DNA of 64,000 bases. Source: Hydrogenothermaceae bacterium (lineage in GTDB: Bacteria; Aquificota; Aquificia; Aquificales; Hydrogenothermaceae). The stretch covers positions 1 to 64,000 of the forward strand of contig JAOABC010000006.1 in the NCBI GenBank assembly GCA_026418535.1, in the 5' to 3' direction. Within the stretch, counting starts at the first letter, position 1. Every line of letters starts with the position of its first letter. Of this stretch, positions 9,018 to 19,733 are shown piece by piece. The translations under genes and the position numbers were made by a program. The notes below the pieces were generated by a model. It searched no databases and was not told the origin of the DNA. It saw nothing but the letters and a program-made list of their open reading frames with translations.

Positions 9018-10812
9018 CAGTCTTGGCCAAATTTCTTGGTTGGTCTACATCCTTACCTAAAAGTGTAGCTATGTGGTAAGCTAGAAGTTGTAATGGTATT
9101 ACGTTCACTATGGGTGAGAGGATAGGGTCTACCTTTGGAACAAACACCACCTCATCAGAGAGGTTCAATAGCTCTGTGTTTTGGCCGTCTGTTATCGTTA
9201 TCACTTTTCCTTTTCTTGCCCTTACCTCCTGGATGTTAGACAACATTTTTTCAAACAACTCATCCTCCGGAGCCACACATACAACAGGCATAATCTCATC
9301 TATTAAAGCTATAGGTCCATGTTTCATCTCACCGGCAGGGTAACCCTCAGCGTGGATATATGATATCTCCTTCAATTTCAGAGCCCCCTCAAGGGCTGTT
9401 GGAAAGTTCAAACCTCTTCCCAAAAAGAGAAAGTTATGAGCATGCTGGTATATGTAAGCTATCTGTTTCACTTTCTCCTCACTCTTCAGGGCTTCCTCGA
9501 CAGCTTTAGGGAGCCTGGTGAGTTCAGTCTTAAATTGGTCAAGAGTAACTTGGTTTAAAATTCCCTTTTTTAGCCCTGCATACAGGGAGAATAGGAAGAG
9601 GGTTATAAGTTGAGCTGTATAAGTTTTTGTAGCTGCTACCCCTATCTCCGGACCACAGTAGGTGTACATAACAAAGTCACTCTCTCTGGACAGAGAACTT
9701 CCAACTACGTTTACTATAGAGAGAACTTTACCACCTCTTTTTTTAGAGTCTATGGCTGCAAAACGTGTATCAGCGGTCTCTCCAGATTGACTTATAGCTA
9801 CTATCAATGTATTTTCATCTATTGGTGAATGTCTGTATCTAAACTCAGATGCATAATCAAGTATGACTGGAATACCAGTAAACCTCTCTATCCAGAACTT
9901 TCCAACTAACCCGGCATGGTAAGATGTTCCACAGGCTATGATGTATATTCTACTAAATCTGTCTATCTCTTTAAAGACAGGGTTATCTAAGTTAGAAAGA
10001 AAGCCGGATATGGTGTCAGTCAAGCTCTTTGGCTGCTGATGGATCTCCTTAAGCATAAAATGCTTGTATCCCTCTTTCTCAGCAATAGATATGTCCCAGT
10101 TCACAGTAAAAGGGCTCCTATCCACCCTCTCACCGTCTAGGTTGTATATCTCCACACGCTCCTTCGTTATAATTGCAATCTCATCATCATTCAGTGTTAT
10201 AAATCTATTCGTGTACTCCAAAACAGCAGGAATATCAGAAGCTATAAAGTTTTCACTTTTACCAATACCTATTATGAAAGGGCTACCTTTCCGAAGGGCG
10301 ACTATCTTATCCGGTTCCTTCGTGCTTATAACGCCAACCGCATAAGCTCCTTTTAGGAGTTTTGCCACTTTTAGAGTGGTCTTAAGCAGGTTCTCCTCAA
10401 AGAGCTCCTCTATCAGATGCGCTATCACCTCAGTGTCTGTTTGGGACAAAAAAGTATAACCCTTCTCCACAAGCTTCTGCTTTAGCTCTGCATAGTTCTC
10501 CACTATACCGTTATGAACTACAGCTATAGAATTATCCTTACTCCTATGAGGATGGGCATTCTCAGCTGTAGGGGGCCCATGGGTAGCCCACCTTGTATGT
10601 CCTATACCTATATTCCCGTTTATACTCCTTCTCCAAAGATGTTCTGTAAGGTCTTTTATCTTCCCAACCACCTTCTCTATAACAAGACTGTTATTTTTGT
10701 CCAAAACAGCTATTCCTGCCGAGTCGTATCCCCTATACTCAAGCCTATGCAGTCCGTGGATTAAAACTGGAACTACTTCCCTATCCCCAACGTAGCCTAT
10801 TATTCCGCACAT
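9004..10812 (-). CDS. glmS: Glutamine-fructose-6-phosphate aminotransferase (isomerizing)
   Basis: Makes glucosamine-6-phosphate, the first step to UDP-GlcNAc for peptidoglycan and lipid A. Cys2 (MCGIIGY) is the glutaminase nucleophile; two SIS sugar-isomerase domains follow (CGTSYHAG near 296, SQSGETADT near 342) and the C terminus ends in the typical AKTVTVE. Length 602 fits the family. Its start overlaps the end of pdxJ by 13 bases, so it is probably the last gene of the fabG-acpP-fabF-rnc-pdxJ-glmS run. Confidence 0.97.
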   Translation of the reverse strand: MCGIIGYVGDREVVPVLIHGLHRLEYRGYDSAGIAVLDKNNSLVIEKVVGKIKDLTEHLWRRSINGNIGIGHTRWATHGPPTAENAHPHRSKDNSIAVVHNGIVENYAELKQKLVEKGYTFLSQTDTEVIAHLIEELFEENLLKTTLKVAKLLKGAYAVGVISTKEPDKIVALRKGSPFIIGIGKSENFIASDIPAVLEYTNRFITLNDDEIAIITKERVEIYNLDGERVDRSPFTVNWDISIAEKEGYKHFMLKEIHQQPKSLTDTISGFLSNLDNPVFKEIDRFSRIYIIACGTSYHAGLVGKFWIERFTGIPVILDYASEFRYRHSPIDENTLIVAISQSGETADTRFAAIDSKKRGGKVLSIVNVVGSSLSRESDFVMYTYCGPEIGVAATKTYTAQLITLFLFSLYAGLKKGILNQVTLDQFKTELTRLPKAVEEALKSEEKVKQIAYIYQHAHNFLFLGRGLNFPTALEGALKLKEISYIHAEGYPAGEMKHGPIALIDEIMPVVCVAPEDELFEKMLSNIQEVRARKGKVITITDGQNTELLNLSDEVVFVPKVDPILSPIVNVIPLQLLAYHIATLLGKDVDQPRNLAKTVTVE

Positions 10813-11537
10813 CTATAAGCCTCCTGTATTATCTCCTTCATTCTCCTTACAGCTTCGTAAAGACCCCAGTATATGGAGTTTGCGATGATAGAATGTCCTA
10901 TATTCAGCTCTTGTATCTCTTTTATAGATGCTACAGCCTTAACATTCTGGTAGTTCAAACCGTGTCCTGCAAAGACTTCTAAACCTACTCTTCTTCCATA
11001 CCTTGCCGATCTTCTCAGTCTGTTCAACTCTTTTTCTAAATTTGAACCGTAAGCGTTAGCATACTCTCCGGTGTGTAGCTCAACTGCGTCAACCCCTACC
11101 TCAACAGATGCATCTATTTGACTTTCCTCCGGGTCTATAAAAAGGCTGACCCTTATACCTGCATCCTTTAGAGGTTTTATATATTTCCTCAAGTGTCTCC
11201 TAAGGGAAACCACATCTAGCCCACTTTCTGTTGTAATTTCCTGTCTTTTCTCGGGAACTAACGTGACTGTGTTTGGGAGAACATCTAAAGCTGTATTCAG
11301 CATCTCTTCAGTTGGAGCCATCTCCAAGTTTATAGGAGTTGTCATATCTTTTAACTCACACTTCAACCTAAATAGGTCTTCATCCTGTATATGTCTTCTG
11401 TCCTCTCTAAGATGTAGGGTTATCTGGTCAGCTCCCGCTTCTATGGCTATGAGAGCTCCCTTTATCGGATCTGGTTCAAAGGTTTTTCGAGCTTCCCTTA
11501 AAGTAGCTATATGGTCTATATTAACTCCCAGTCTCAT
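10800..11537 (-). CDS. pdxJ: Pyridoxine 5'-phosphate synthase
   Basis: PdxJ condenses 1-deoxyxylulose-5-phosphate with 3-amino-2-oxopropyl phosphate to form pyridoxine phosphate (DXP-dependent vitamin B6 route). The N-terminal [12 protein letters not shown] (residues 5-16), [10 protein letters not shown] (41-50) and GHGLNYQNV (about 192-200) signatures are all present in a 245-residue TIM barrel. It lies 22 bases after rnc and overlaps glmS. Confidence 0.96.
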   Translation of the reverse strand: MRLGVNIDHIATLREARKTFEPDPIKGALIAIEAGADQITLHLREDRRHIQDEDLFRLKCELKDMTTPINLEMAPTEEMLNTALDVLPNTVTLVPEKRQEITTESGLDVVSLRRHLRKYIKPLKDAGIRVSLFIDPEESQIDASVEVGVDAVELHTGEYANAYGSNLEKELNRLRRSARYGRRVGLEVFAGHGLNYQNVKAVASIKEIQELNIGHSIIANSIYWGLYEAVRRMKEIIQEAYRCAE

Positions 11538-11559
11538 TTTTTATCCCCATTCTCTCCTT

Positions 11560-12282
11560 TTAAATATCAGGCTTTATTATGTGGTAAGCCTCTTTTGCAG
11601 CCTGTGTTTCTGCCTCTTTCTTTGACTTTCCCTTCCCGATGGTGGTGATGTTGTCCACCTTACACTCTACAGTAAATATCTTCTCGTGCTCCGGACCTTC
11701 CTCTTTTAAGAGTCTATACTTTGGTAAGGTTCCATATATCCTCTGAGTTTCTATCTGCAGTAGAGACTTAAAATCTCTTGGTATGTTATCTGTCTTTATA
11801 TCTGTTATGATCTTATCTTTGAAGTACATCAGGAAGATGTCCCTGGGAATATCTATAGAGTATCCTGCGTCTATATACATAGCCCCAAAGACAGCTTCAA
11901 ACACATCACACAGAAGTGAGTCTCTTTCACTACCTTTTTGATACCTTTCCCCTCTACTTATGAGGATATAGTCTTGAAGGTTAAGCTCTCTAGCAAGCTT
12001 TGAAAGGTATACCTCACTTATGATAGCCGACCTTATCTGAGACAGCTCTCCTTCCCGGGCTTGAGGAAACTCTTTTATTAAGACTTCACTTACTATAAGA
12101 GAAAGAACCGCATCACCTAAGAACTCCAACACTTCATAATCAGGAATTTTTTTGTAGTACTCTGCAGAGAAGGATCTGTGAGTAATTGAAGCTAACAGTA
12201 TAGACCTATCTTTAAACACATAACCTAAGGATTTTTCTAGTATGTCCAACTTATCATTAAGAGACTGGAGCATCTCATTCAT
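11560..12282 (-). CDS. rnc: Ribonuclease III
   Basis: Double-strand-specific endoribonuclease for rRNA and mRNA processing. The catalytic signature [13 protein letters not shown] (near residue 45) with its acidic metal ligands and a C-terminal dsRNA-binding domain (~165-240) are seen. The open frame extends further upstream into fabF, but family length and the context favour an ATG at 12282 (8-base overlap with the fabF stop) or 12273. It follows acpP-fabF, a widespread fab-rnc arrangement. Confidence 0.95.
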   Translation of the reverse strand: MNEMLQSLNDKLDILEKSLGYVFKDRSILLASITHRSFSAEYYKKIPDYEVLEFLGDAVLSLIVSEVLIKEFPQAREGELSQIRSAIISEVYLSKLARELNLQDYILISRGERYQKGSERDSLLCDVFEAVFGAMYIDAGYSIDIPRDIFLMYFKDKIITDIKTDNIPRDFKSLLQIETQRIYGTLPKYRLLKEEGPEHEKIFTVECKVDNITTIGKGKSKKEAETQAAKEAYHIIKPDI

Positions 12283-13516
12283 AAGCCTTGAAAGCCAAGC
12301 AGGCGTTTGTCCCACCAAACCCAAAGGAGTTTGATATAACAACTTTAACTTTATGCTCTATGGCTCTGTTAGGGACGTAGTCTAAATCACAGTCAGAGTC
12401 AGGTTTCTCGTAGTTTATCGTTGGGGGTATGATACTCTCTTGTATGGTTTTTACAGTGGCTACAGCCTCAACAGCTCCTGCTGCACCTAAAAGATGTCCT
12501 ATCATAGATTTGTTAGAGCTAATTTTTAGTCTATAGGCATGTTCTTTAAATACTTCTTTTATAGCTAGAGTCTCAATCTTATCGTTAAGAGGGGTTGAAG
12601 TTCCGTGGGCGTTTATGTAGTCTACCTCTTCCGGATTTATCTTTCCATCGTTAAGAGTCATAGTTATAACCCTCTTTGCTCCATCTGCATCAGCACATGG
12701 TGCTGTTATGTGATATGCATCTCCCGTTAAACCGTATCCAACCACCTCAGCGTATATCTTTGCCCCTCTACTCTTAGCATGCTCAAGTTCTTCAAGGACA
12801 AGTATACCAGCTCCTTCACCCATGACGAAGCCATCCCTATCTGCATCGAATGGTCTGGATGCTCTCCGAGGTTCTTGGTTTCGAGTTGAGAGGGCTTTCA
12901 TGTTTGCAAAACCTGCTATACCAAGGGGTGTTATGGCCGACTCTGTTCCCCCTGCTATCATTATGTCTGCATCTCCCCTCTGAATTATCTTGAATGCATC
13001 TCCTATTGAGTGAGTTCCTGTTGCACAGGCTGTCACAACACAGGAGTTTGGACCTTTGAATCCAAACTCTATAGATATATACCCAGAAGCCATGTTTGAT
13101 ATGCCAGAAGGGATAAAGAAAGGAGATACCCTTCTAGCACCCTTCTCCATCAGAACCCTCTGTTGATCTTCAATATCTCTCAAGCCACCGATACCAGTTC
13201 CAACAATAACACCCGCTCTGTTTAGGTCTATTTTATCAAGCTCTAATCCAGAGTCTGTGATAGCCTCCTTAGCAGCCACCACTGCAAACTTAACAAAGTC
13301 ACTCATCCTTTTGAGTTCTTTTGCGTCTAAGAAATTCTCCGGTTTGAAGTTTTTCACTTCTCCGGCGATTATTACCGGAAGGTTGTATGCCACTGGGTCA
13401 AACCTTTTTATCACATCAATCCCACTTATTCCTGCTTTTAGGTTTGTCCAGAAGTCCTTAACATTATTTCCTATGGGTGTTACTGCTCCTAAACCGGTAA
13501 CGACGACTCTCCTCAT
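12275..13516 (-). CDS. fabF: 3-oxoacyl-ACP synthase II (KASII)
   Basis: Elongating condensing enzyme of type II fatty-acid synthesis. The active-site Cys lies in [10 protein letters not shown] (near residue 162), with the two His in HGTSTPLND (near 302) and GHLLGAAGA (near 339). At 413 residues it is full length. It starts 5 bases after acpP, so both are probably one transcript. Confidence 0.97.
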   Translation of the reverse strand: MRRVVVTGLGAVTPIGNNVKDFWTNLKAGISGIDVIKRFDPVAYNLPVIIAGEVKNFKPENFLDAKELKRMSDFVKFAVVAAKEAITDSGLELDKIDLNRAGVIVGTGIGGLRDIEDQQRVLMEKGARRVSPFFIPSGISNMASGYISIEFGFKGPNSCVVTACATGTHSIGDAFKIIQRGDADIMIAGGTESAITPLGIAGFANMKALSTRNQEPRRASRPFDADRDGFVMGEGAGILVLEELEHAKSRGAKIYAEVVGYGLTGDAYHITAPCADADGAKRVITMTLNDGKINPEEVDYINAHGTSTPLNDKIETLAIKEVFKEHAYRLKISSNKSMIGHLLGAAGAVEAVATVKTIQESIIPPTINYEKPDSDCDLDYVPNRAIEHKVKVVISNSFGFGGTNACLAFKAYE

Positions 13517-13521
13517 ACTCT

Positions 13522-13755
13522 TTACCCTTGTTTTGATTTTATGTAATCTAAAACATCTCCAACAGTGGCTATCTTTTCAGCGTCTTCATCAGGAATCTCC
13601 ACGTTAAACTCCTCTTCAAAGGCCATGATTAGTTCAACAACATCAAGAGAGTCAGCACCTAAATCATCGACGAACTTGGCTTCCGGAGTGATCTTTTCGA
13701 TTTCAACACCAAGCTGGTCAGCTATAATTTCCTTTACTCTTTGCTCAATAGACAT
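13522..13755 (-). CDS. acpP: Acyl carrier protein
   Basis: A 77-residue acidic four-helix protein with the phosphopantetheine site DSLDVVEL; Ser36 carries the prosthetic group. AGGAGGTTT precedes the ATG. It sits between fabG and fabF and delivers acyl chains to both, and to lipid A synthesis. Confidence 0.98.
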   Translation of the reverse strand: MSIEQRVKEIIADQLGVEIEKITPEAKFVDDLGADSLDVVELIMAFEEEFNVEIPDEDAEKIATVGDVLDYIKSKQG

Positions 13756-13780
13756 CTCTAAAACCTCCTATGTGATTTTT

Positions 13781-14518
13781 TTAATACATTCCACCATTTA
13801 CGTGAATAACTTCTCCTGTTATGTAGCTTGCCATATCAGAGGCTAAGAATAACACCACATTAGCAATGTCTTCAGGCTTACCGAACCTTCCAAGTGGTAT
13901 CTGTTTTAAGTAACCTTCTTTTATATCTGCCGTCAAGACTTCAGTCATGTCTGTCTCAATGAAACCTGGAGCTACCGCATTTACGGTTATATTCCTGGAT
14001 GCAACCTCTTTTGCCAAAGATTTTGTAAAGCCTATCAAACCAGCCTTCGTTGTAGAATAGTTAATCTGCCCCACATTCCCTATAAAACCTATTATAGATG
14101 ATATATTTATAACCCTACCATACCTCTGTTTTATCATGTTCTTTACTACAGCTTGAGTAACTTTGAACGTCCCTGTTAAATTTACACTTAGAACAGTATC
14201 CCAATCTTCTTGTTTCATCCTTATAAAGAGAGTGTCCTTTGTTATCCCAGCATTGTTTACAAGTATATCGATTTTATTGTTGGTTAAGCTGAAAATCTCC
14301 TCTATAGAAGAAGACACATCCCCAGCAAGATCTAAATGGACACCGTAAGCCTTCACCCCATACTCAGACTCTATAACCTTAGCTATACTCTCTGCGGCTA
14401 TTCTATTTCTTCCGGTTATGACCACATCTGCTCCATACATAGCAAAAGCATTGGCGATAGCCTTCCCTATCCCTCTGGTAGAACCAGTTACAAGGACTGT
14501 TTTCCCTTTAAAGTCCAA
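13781..14518 (-). CDS. fabG: 3-oxoacyl-ACP reductase
   Basis: NADPH-dependent SDR enzyme of fatty-acid elongation. GSTRGIGKA gives the nucleotide-binding loop, and the Ser-Tyr-Lys triad appears as INISS and YSTTKAG. The open frame extends upstream, but a GAGGTG ribosome site five bases before a TTG at 14518 gives an N terminus MDFKGKTVLVTG that matches the family, so that start is chosen. It is the first gene of the fab-rnc-pdxJ-glmS run. Confidence 0.95.
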   Translation of the reverse strand: MDFKGKTVLVTGSTRGIGKAIANAFAMYGADVVITGRNRIAAESIAKVIESEYGVKAYGVHLDLAGDVSSSIEEIFSLTNNKIDILVNNAGITKDTLFIRMKQEDWDTVLSVNLTGTFKVTQAVVKNMIKQRYGRVINISSIIGFIGNVGQINYSTTKAGLIGFTKSLAKEVASRNITVNAVAPGFIETDMTEVLTADIKEGYLKQIPLGRFGKPEDIANVVLFLASDMASYITGEVIHVNGGMY

Positions 14519-14578
14519 AAGAGCACCTCTTAAAACCAAAATATCTTCTATATTTTAACACAAATTTAATTTTAGAAT

Positions 14579-14855
14579 CTAAAACATAGCTCCACACCTC
14601 TCCACAGGTGTGTTAACTATACTGTCAACCTCTTCTTGAGACAGGGTTTTAGCCTTATAACTACCATCCATGGTTTTTATTTATCACTTCTTTTAAATCA
14701 ACCATATCCATCTCTTCTATGTTGTAAACCCGACATAAAGAGCATCTCTAAGAGAAGATGAACCCTGAATCGCGTTCATATGTTTCTGTTCACTTTCAGA
14801 TATACTATAGAAAACCTGCTGACTATATTTACTATAGCATATCTTCTATTTCCAT
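14579..14855 (-). pseudogene. Remnant of a DUF2202 ferritin-like protein gene
   Basis: No long frame exists here, but pieces of one protein can be read in successive minus-strand frames: KYSQQVFYSISESEQKHMNA, then SLRDALYVG ending at a TAG, then after a shift NIEEMDMVDLKEVI, and finally YKAKTLSQEEVDSIV before a TAG at 14581-14579. These match in order the helix with the SEQ-x-HM iron ligands, the LxDALxVG and IEExDxxDLKEAI segments, and the C-terminal tail of DUF2202 ferritin-like proteins as I know them. The N terminus and an internal stretch are deleted. The family assignment is from memory of the motifs. Confidence 0.65.
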
Positions 14856-14891
14856 CTTATTTAGGTTTACGGTGGGCGAGTTATTCTGCAA

Positions 14892-14914
14892 ACGGCAGAT
14901 ATCTAGTCTGCCGT
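14892..14914 (-). terminator. Hairpin after the outer-membrane protein gene
   Basis: ACGGCAGA (14892-14899) is a perfect 8-base inverted repeat of TCTGCCGT (14907-14914) with a 7-base loop, lying 18 bases downstream of the outer-membrane protein stop on the minus strand. Only a short T stretch follows, so it may end transcription weakly or protect the 3' end. Confidence 0.5.
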
Positions 14915-14932
14915 CTTAAATAAACAGGCTAA

Positions 14933-15715
14933 CTAAAAACTTGCTCCTACCATAAAGAAAGGCCCCTTTACTGTCAAGTCTGTATAGATATCACTTATAT
15001 CGTCTATCTTCAGTTTTTCATATCTATATCCAGCAGATAGATATAGGGGAATCAATTTTAGCGGTTTTACTCTGCCCTCTAAAGTCCAGTCATAATAAGT
15101 CACTTTAGATACAGATACACCCCTGATCTCACCTCTAAAAGACACTGGTATAACAAAGGGATTCACTCCTAGTGCTCCATACAACATAGGTATAGGTATA
15201 GTTGCAGACTTAGACTCTGTTTTAATCTGACTCCCTGAACTTCCGGTAATTGAGCCCTTGAAATCCATTATTCTAACATTTATTCCTATCTCCGGGTCTA
15301 AAGTTCCCATTGTTGCCAATCCAGATAATGGGATACCATAGTATAGGCCTAGATCAAACCTATCAAGTTGAACTTTTGAGTCAACTTTTGTGTTTGCCGT
15401 GTAAGTTGTTTGTCCGTATTTTATACTTTTAGAGATATTTCCACTGCCCGTAAATTCCATCGGCATGTACTGCAGATACAAGTTTGGCAATAGAGGTAAG
15501 AAATGCTCAAACTTAACCCTTCCAAACACTTTTGACTCTTCACCAAGTCCAAGATCCTTTTTTATGTCTATCACATCTCCTCCCGGAACCGGATACTGGA
15601 TCACACCACTTGGCTTGTGACTTATCACACCTGCGGAGACATCAACCTCTAACCCTGATATAGCAAAGGCACTACCAACTGTAACCAAACTACCTACTAG
15701 AACTAACTTTTTCAT
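14933..15715 (-). CDS. Outer-membrane beta-barrel protein (TIGR04219-like)
   Basis: A signal peptide (residues 1-18, ending GSAFA) is followed by alternating amphipathic strands and a C-terminal Phe, as in outer-membrane barrels. The early segment (aGvxxxxPSGxI, KKDLGLGEES, LPNLYLQYMPMEFTGSG) matches the TIGR04219 family as I know it. Function unknown. The frame opens five codons earlier, but GGAGGTG with a 4-base gap favours the ATG at 15715. It lies 11 bases after yggU. Confidence 0.75.
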   Translation of the reverse strand: MKKLVLVGSLVTVGSAFAISGLEVDVSAGVISHKPSGVIQYPVPGGDVIDIKKDLGLGEESKVFGRVKFEHFLPLLPNLYLQYMPMEFTGSGNISKSIKYGQTTYTANTKVDSKVQLDRFDLGLYYGIPLSGLATMGTLDPEIGINVRIMDFKGSITGSSGSQIKTESKSATIPIPMLYGALGVNPFVIPVSFRGEIRGVSVSKVTYYDWTLEGRVKPLKLIPLYLSAGYRYEKLKIDDISDIYTDLTVKGPFFMVGASF

Positions 15716-15726
15716 AATACACCTCC

Positions 15727-15948
15727 TCAAAGATTTATAAAAACCTCCTTATCTCTAGAACTTTCACCCCTCGATATAGAGATTCTACTCTTTGGGGCAC
15801 CAAAAAACTCAGCCAAAAGTTTTATAATCCTCTTATTAGCTTTTCCCTTTTCTGGTAGGGAAGTCGTTCTAATTTCGTACAGACACTCTTCTATCTTCCT
15901 AACTTCATCCTTACTTGCTCCTGGTTTAACCTTCACCCTCACTATCAT
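15727..15948 (-). CDS. DUF167/YggU family protein
   Basis: A 73-residue protein matching the YggU/DUF167 family: [10 protein letters not shown] near residue 7, the [19 protein letters not shown] core near 32-50 and a closing [14 protein letters not shown]. Members are small alpha/beta proteins of unknown function. It starts in an ATGA overlap with the inositol-phosphate synthase gene. Confidence 0.88.
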   Translation of the reverse strand: MIVRVKVKPGASKDEVRKIEECLYEIRTTSLPEKGKANKRIIKLLAEFFGAPKSRISISRGESSRDKEVFINL

Positions 15949-17054
15949 CTATCCCTCAATCCTGCTATAAACTCTTCAACCATCTGCCTTGCAACATGGT
16001 CTTTATACTGAACTGGAGGATGTTTCATGGTATAGGCGGATATAGAGTAGAGAGGTCCTGATATCCCCCTATCCCTTGCAAGCTTGGCACATCTGATGGC
16101 GTCTATCGCTACTCCTGCACTGTTTGGAGAATCTTCCACTTCAAGCCTTAACTCTAGGTTCATAGGAACGTCACCAAAAAGTCTACCTTCTATCCGGATA
16201 AATGCCAGCTTCTTATCCTTTAGCCATGGAACATAATCAGATGGTCCTATATGGACACTCCTTGGGTCTAAACCGTAAGGTATCATGGAAGTGACTGCTT
16301 CTGTCTTTGACCTTTTCTTAGTCTCCAACCTTGCTCTCTCTAACATATTCAAAAAGTCTGTGTTTCCACCAACATTAAGCTGATAGGTTCTATCAATTTT
16401 GACACCTCTCTCTAGAAGAAGTTGGGTTAAAACTCTATGAGTTATAGTGGCGCCTACCTGAGATTTTATATCATCTCCCACAACTGGAATACCTGCGTCT
16501 TCGAACTTCTTAGCCCATTCAGGGTCAGATACGATGAAGGTTGGCATACAGTTTATGAAAGAGACTCCTGCCTCAAGACAGGCCTGGGCATAAAACCTTG
16601 CTGCCTGTTCCGCCCCTACAGGAACATAGTTTATTAGGACATCTGCTTTGCTCTCCGCAAGCACCCTAACTACAGTCTCAAGATCGTCTTCCTTCTCTTC
16701 TGAAAGGACGAAAGCATTCTCTGGAGGGTAGTTTTTCATATGATGGGGGTATCCATCTAAGATTTTGCCCATCCTAACTTTAACACCCATCTTTGGAACG
16801 TTTAGGTAAAAAACCGTAGTACAGTTTGGTTGGGCGTATATAGCCTGACTTACATCAAACCCAACTTTCCTAACATCTATGTCCCAGGCTGCTACTATCT
16901 CTATATCCCAAGGCTTATAGCCTCCTATATCCTCATGCATTAAACCGGAGGCTTCAATATCTCTCTTATCTCTATAGTAGTAAATACCTTGTATAAGTGA
17001 ACTCGCACAGTTTCCCAAACCAGCTACAGCAACTCTTATCTTCCTTTCAGCCAA
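15945..17054 (-). CDS. ino1: Inositol-3-phosphate synthase
   Basis: Converts glucose-6-phosphate to 1L-myo-inositol-1-phosphate with NAD. The 369-residue protein has the N-terminal dinucleotide loop [29 protein letters not shown] and [11 protein letters not shown] motifs of the compact archaeal/actinobacterial type. In thermophiles the product feeds inositol lipids or the solute di-myo-inositol phosphate; which applies here is unknown. It lies 19 bases after serA, with yggU overlapping its end. Confidence 0.93.
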   Translation of the reverse strand: MAERKIRVAVAGLGNCASSLIQGIYYYRDKRDIEASGLMHEDIGGYKPWDIEIVAAWDIDVRKVGFDVSQAIYAQPNCTTVFYLNVPKMGVKVRMGKILDGYPHHMKNYPPENAFVLSEEKEDDLETVVRVLAESKADVLINYVPVGAEQAARFYAQACLEAGVSFINCMPTFIVSDPEWAKKFEDAGIPVVGDDIKSQVGATITHRVLTQLLLERGVKIDRTYQLNVGGNTDFLNMLERARLETKKRSKTEAVTSMIPYGLDPRSVHIGPSDYVPWLKDKKLAFIRIEGRLFGDVPMNLELRLEVEDSPNSAGVAIDAIRCAKLARDRGISGPLYSISAYTMKHPPVQYKDHVARQMVEEFIAGLRDR

Positions 17055-17073
17055 ATTCTACCCTCCATTTATT

Positions 17074-18663
17074 CTATAGAATAACCTGTTTAGCTCTTAT
17101 TATCTCTGGAATTTGATGTATCTCATGCAGGACTGCTTCGCTCAACTTATCATCCAGCTGTAGAGCACCGAGAGCTTCTTTACCCCTCTCTAACCTTCCA
17201 AGCCTAAACCCTGCTATGTTTATATTGTGTCTTGCAAGAAGTGTTCCAAGTTTTCCAATAACTCCCGGAACATCCTTGTTCTCAAACATCAGGATAACAC
17301 CAGTAGGTTCTATATCTATCCAGTAGTTATCCACCAACATTATCCTTGGGAACTTATCATACAGGGCAGTCCCTCCTATGGCCACCTCTTTACCGTCCCC
17401 TTTAGCGGTAACCTTTATAAACTCCTTAAAGTTAAGGCCAGCCTCCCTAGTAGAGGTGACAACATTTATCCCTCTCTCCTTTGCTATGAAAGGAGCATTT
17501 ATGATGTTTATGGGTCTGTCTAAGACAGGAGAAAGGTATCCTTTCAAGAAGTAAGCAACTATTGGCTCTATATGTTGCCTTATAGTTCCCCTAACCTCTA
17601 CGTTTATCTCGGTGAAATGTCCTCCAGCGTACTGGGTCAAGAAAGTTCCTAACTTCTCAGCAAGTTCAAGGTAAGCCTTGATACTCTCAAAACCTTCAGT
17701 GATAGTAAACGGAGCATTTACAGCAACCTCTACAAACTTTCCTTTCAGAGCATCTACCACATACTGAGCGATCTTTATAGCCACGTTGTCCTGAGACTCG
17801 TAGGTGTTTGCACCAATATGGGGGGATAAGCTTATGTTTGGAAAATCAAACAGTCTTCTTATCCTATCGTCTGGAGGCTCTTTTGAGTAAACATCAAGCC
17901 CAAGACCAGCAATTTTCCCTTGTTGTAGCGCATCATACAGAGCGTCTTCATCCACTATTCCACCCCTAGCACAGTTTATGAAGTAAACTCCTTTCTTCAT
18001 TATCTCAAACTCTTTCTTACCTATCATATTCTTTGTCTCTTCTGTGAGAGGACAGTGTAATGTGATGATGTCAGACCTTCTTATTAGCTCGTATAGATCT
18101 TCCACTATCTCAACGCCTAGCCTGTCTCCTTTCTCCCTTGGTATGTATGGGTCGTAGGCTATAACCTTAGAGCCTGCTGCTTTACACCTTATAGCTACCT
18201 GAGAGCCTACGTTACCAAGACCTATTATACCGACCACTTTACCATCCAACTCCTCACCCATAAACTTCTTTCTGTTCCACTCACCATTCATCATAGACTC
18301 ATGAGCAAGGTGTAGTTTCCTTAGAACAGCGTACATATGGGCTATACTTATCTCTGCAGCTCCAATAGTGTTTGCTCCAGGTGTGTTTACTACCAGTATC
18401 CCTCTCCTTGAAGCCTCGTCTAAGTCTACATTATCAACACCAACCCCAGCCCTACCAATCACTTTTAGTTTGGTAGCCCTGTCTAACAACTCCTTTGTTA
18501 CAGGTGTCCTACTCCTTGTGATGATAGCGTCATAATCCCCAACTATCTCTAGAAGCTCTTGCCACTTTATCTCTGGTTGGTAGTCTATATCTATAGACTC
18601 TTCTTGGTTTAGGATCTCTATGCCTTTTGGGGATATGTCGTCAGTGATAAGAACCTTAAACAT
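17074..18663 (-). CDS. serA: D-3-phosphoglycerate dehydrogenase
   Basis: First step of serine synthesis. The 529-residue form has a catalytic/NAD domain (IGLGNVGSQVA near 146; NCARGGIVDEDAL near 229; SPHIGANT near 283), an intervening domain (~320-450) and a C-terminal ACT domain (~455-529) that in this family senses serine. The ATG has GGAGGAAAA upstream. It begins a run with ino1, yggU and the outer-membrane protein. Confidence 0.96.
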   Translation of the reverse strand: MFKVLITDDISPKGIEILNQEESIDIDYQPEIKWQELLEIVGDYDAIITRSRTPVTKELLDRATKLKVIGRAGVGVDNVDLDEASRRGILVVNTPGANTIGAAEISIAHMYAVLRKLHLAHESMMNGEWNRKKFMGEELDGKVVGIIGLGNVGSQVAIRCKAAGSKVIAYDPYIPREKGDRLGVEIVEDLYELIRRSDIITLHCPLTEETKNMIGKKEFEIMKKGVYFINCARGGIVDEDALYDALQQGKIAGLGLDVYSKEPPDDRIRRLFDFPNISLSPHIGANTYESQDNVAIKIAQYVVDALKGKFVEVAVNAPFTITEGFESIKAYLELAEKLGTFLTQYAGGHFTEINVEVRGTIRQHIEPIVAYFLKGYLSPVLDRPINIINAPFIAKERGINVVTSTREAGLNFKEFIKVTAKGDGKEVAIGGTALYDKFPRIMLVDNYWIDIEPTGVILMFENKDVPGVIGKLGTLLARHNINIAGFRLGRLERGKEALGALQLDDKLSEAVLHEIHQIPEIIRAKQVIL

Positions 18664-18792
18664 TTTTCCTCCATAAGAACTAAATTTTTAGGGATATTAT
18701 TATAAAACAAAAACTTGAAATTAGTTTAAAATTATTGTGAAAATCAGACTTTTGTTATATATTAGCTTTTAACTAAAGAAAGGGAGGTAATT

Positions 18793-19704
18793 TTGGCTTA
18801 CTATAGGAAACTGAACGACTACTTGAAGGATAAGTACGGTGGTAGAGTCCAAAAAGTCGCTATAGATGCTGGTTTTACATGTCCAAACAGAGATGGGTCT
18901 AAAGCCTCCGGAGGGTGTACTTTCTGTAACAATCTATCCTTTAGCCCATACGCCATGTCAAAAAAAACCGTAAAAGACCAGATAGAAAAGAGTATGGCTT
19001 TCTACAAGAGCAGATTCAAAAACATAAAAGGATTCCTTGCTTACTTTCAAGCCTTTACTAACACGTACGCCCCTGTTGAGAAGCTAAAAGAGGTATACGA
19101 CCAAGCTATGAGTTATGATGAGATAATAGGAATGTCCATAGGGACAAGACCAGACTGTGTCCCAGAAGAGGTCCTTGATCTGATAGCCAGTTATACGGCA
19201 GAGAAGCCGGAAGTATGGGTTGAGTATGGCCTACAGACAGCCCACTTCAGAACCCTGAGAGCCATAAACAGAGCCCATAGTGTGGCAGAGTTCGTTGACG
19301 CTGTCCTCAGAACCAAGAGAAGACCAAGTATAAAGATATGTGTCCACGTCATCCTTGGACTTCCTGGGGAAGACTACGAAGACATGATGGAAACAGCTAG
19401 ACTGATATCAGTCCTCGGTGTTGACGGTATAAAGATACATCCCCTTCACATAGTAAAACACACAGTAATGGAAAAACAGTTTCTCAGAGGGGAGATAAAA
19501 GATTTAACCATAGAGGAGTATGCAAGACTTGCAGTAGACTTCTTATCCATTTTACCGAAAGATATAATAGTCCACAGGATCACTGGAGAAGCCTCCGAAG
19601 AAGAACTTATAGCTCCACACTGGTGCCTACCTAAGTACAAAAACGAAGTTCTTAAAGCTATAGATATGGAGTTTAAAAAGAGAAACAGACTCGTTCTAGT
19701 ATGA
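18793..19704 (+). CDS. TIGR01212-family radical SAM protein (YhcC-like)
   Basis: The iron-sulfur cysteines appear as TCPNRDGSKASGGCTFCNN near residue 29, the spaced arrangement typical of the TIGR01212 branch of radical SAM enzymes. The 303-residue length fits. The reaction is not established. It starts at a TTG with GGGAGG nine bases upstream. It is a single-gene unit between serA and the flavin-oxidase-fold gene, ending at a hairpin. Confidence 0.88.
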   Translation: MAYYRKLNDYLKDKYGGRVQKVAIDAGFTCPNRDGSKASGGCTFCNNLSFSPYAMSKKTVKDQIEKSMAFYKSRFKNIKGFLAYFQAFTNTYAPVEKLKEVYDQAMSYDEIIGMSIGTRPDCVPEEVLDLIASYTAEKPEVWVEYGLQTAHFRTLRAINRAHSVAEFVDAVLRTKRRPSIKICVHVILGLPGEDYEDMMETARLISVLGVDGIKIHPLHIVKHTVMEKQFLRGEIKDLTIEEYARLAVDFLSILPKDIIVHRITGEASEEELIAPHWCLPKYKNEVLKAIDMEFKKRNRLVLV

Positions 19705-19706
19705 AT

Positions 19707-19733
19707 CCCAGACTTTACAGTCCGGGGCTTTTC
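19707..19733 (+). terminator. Rho-independent-like terminator
   Basis: Two bases after the radical SAM stop codon, CCCAGACT and AGTCCGGG form a stem with one A-C mismatch and a TTAC loop, followed by GCTTTT. Confidence 0.6.

Noticed and set aside
10813-10860. A glmS ribozyme
   Set aside because: glmS starts within pdxJ with no leader, leaving no space for the ribozyme.
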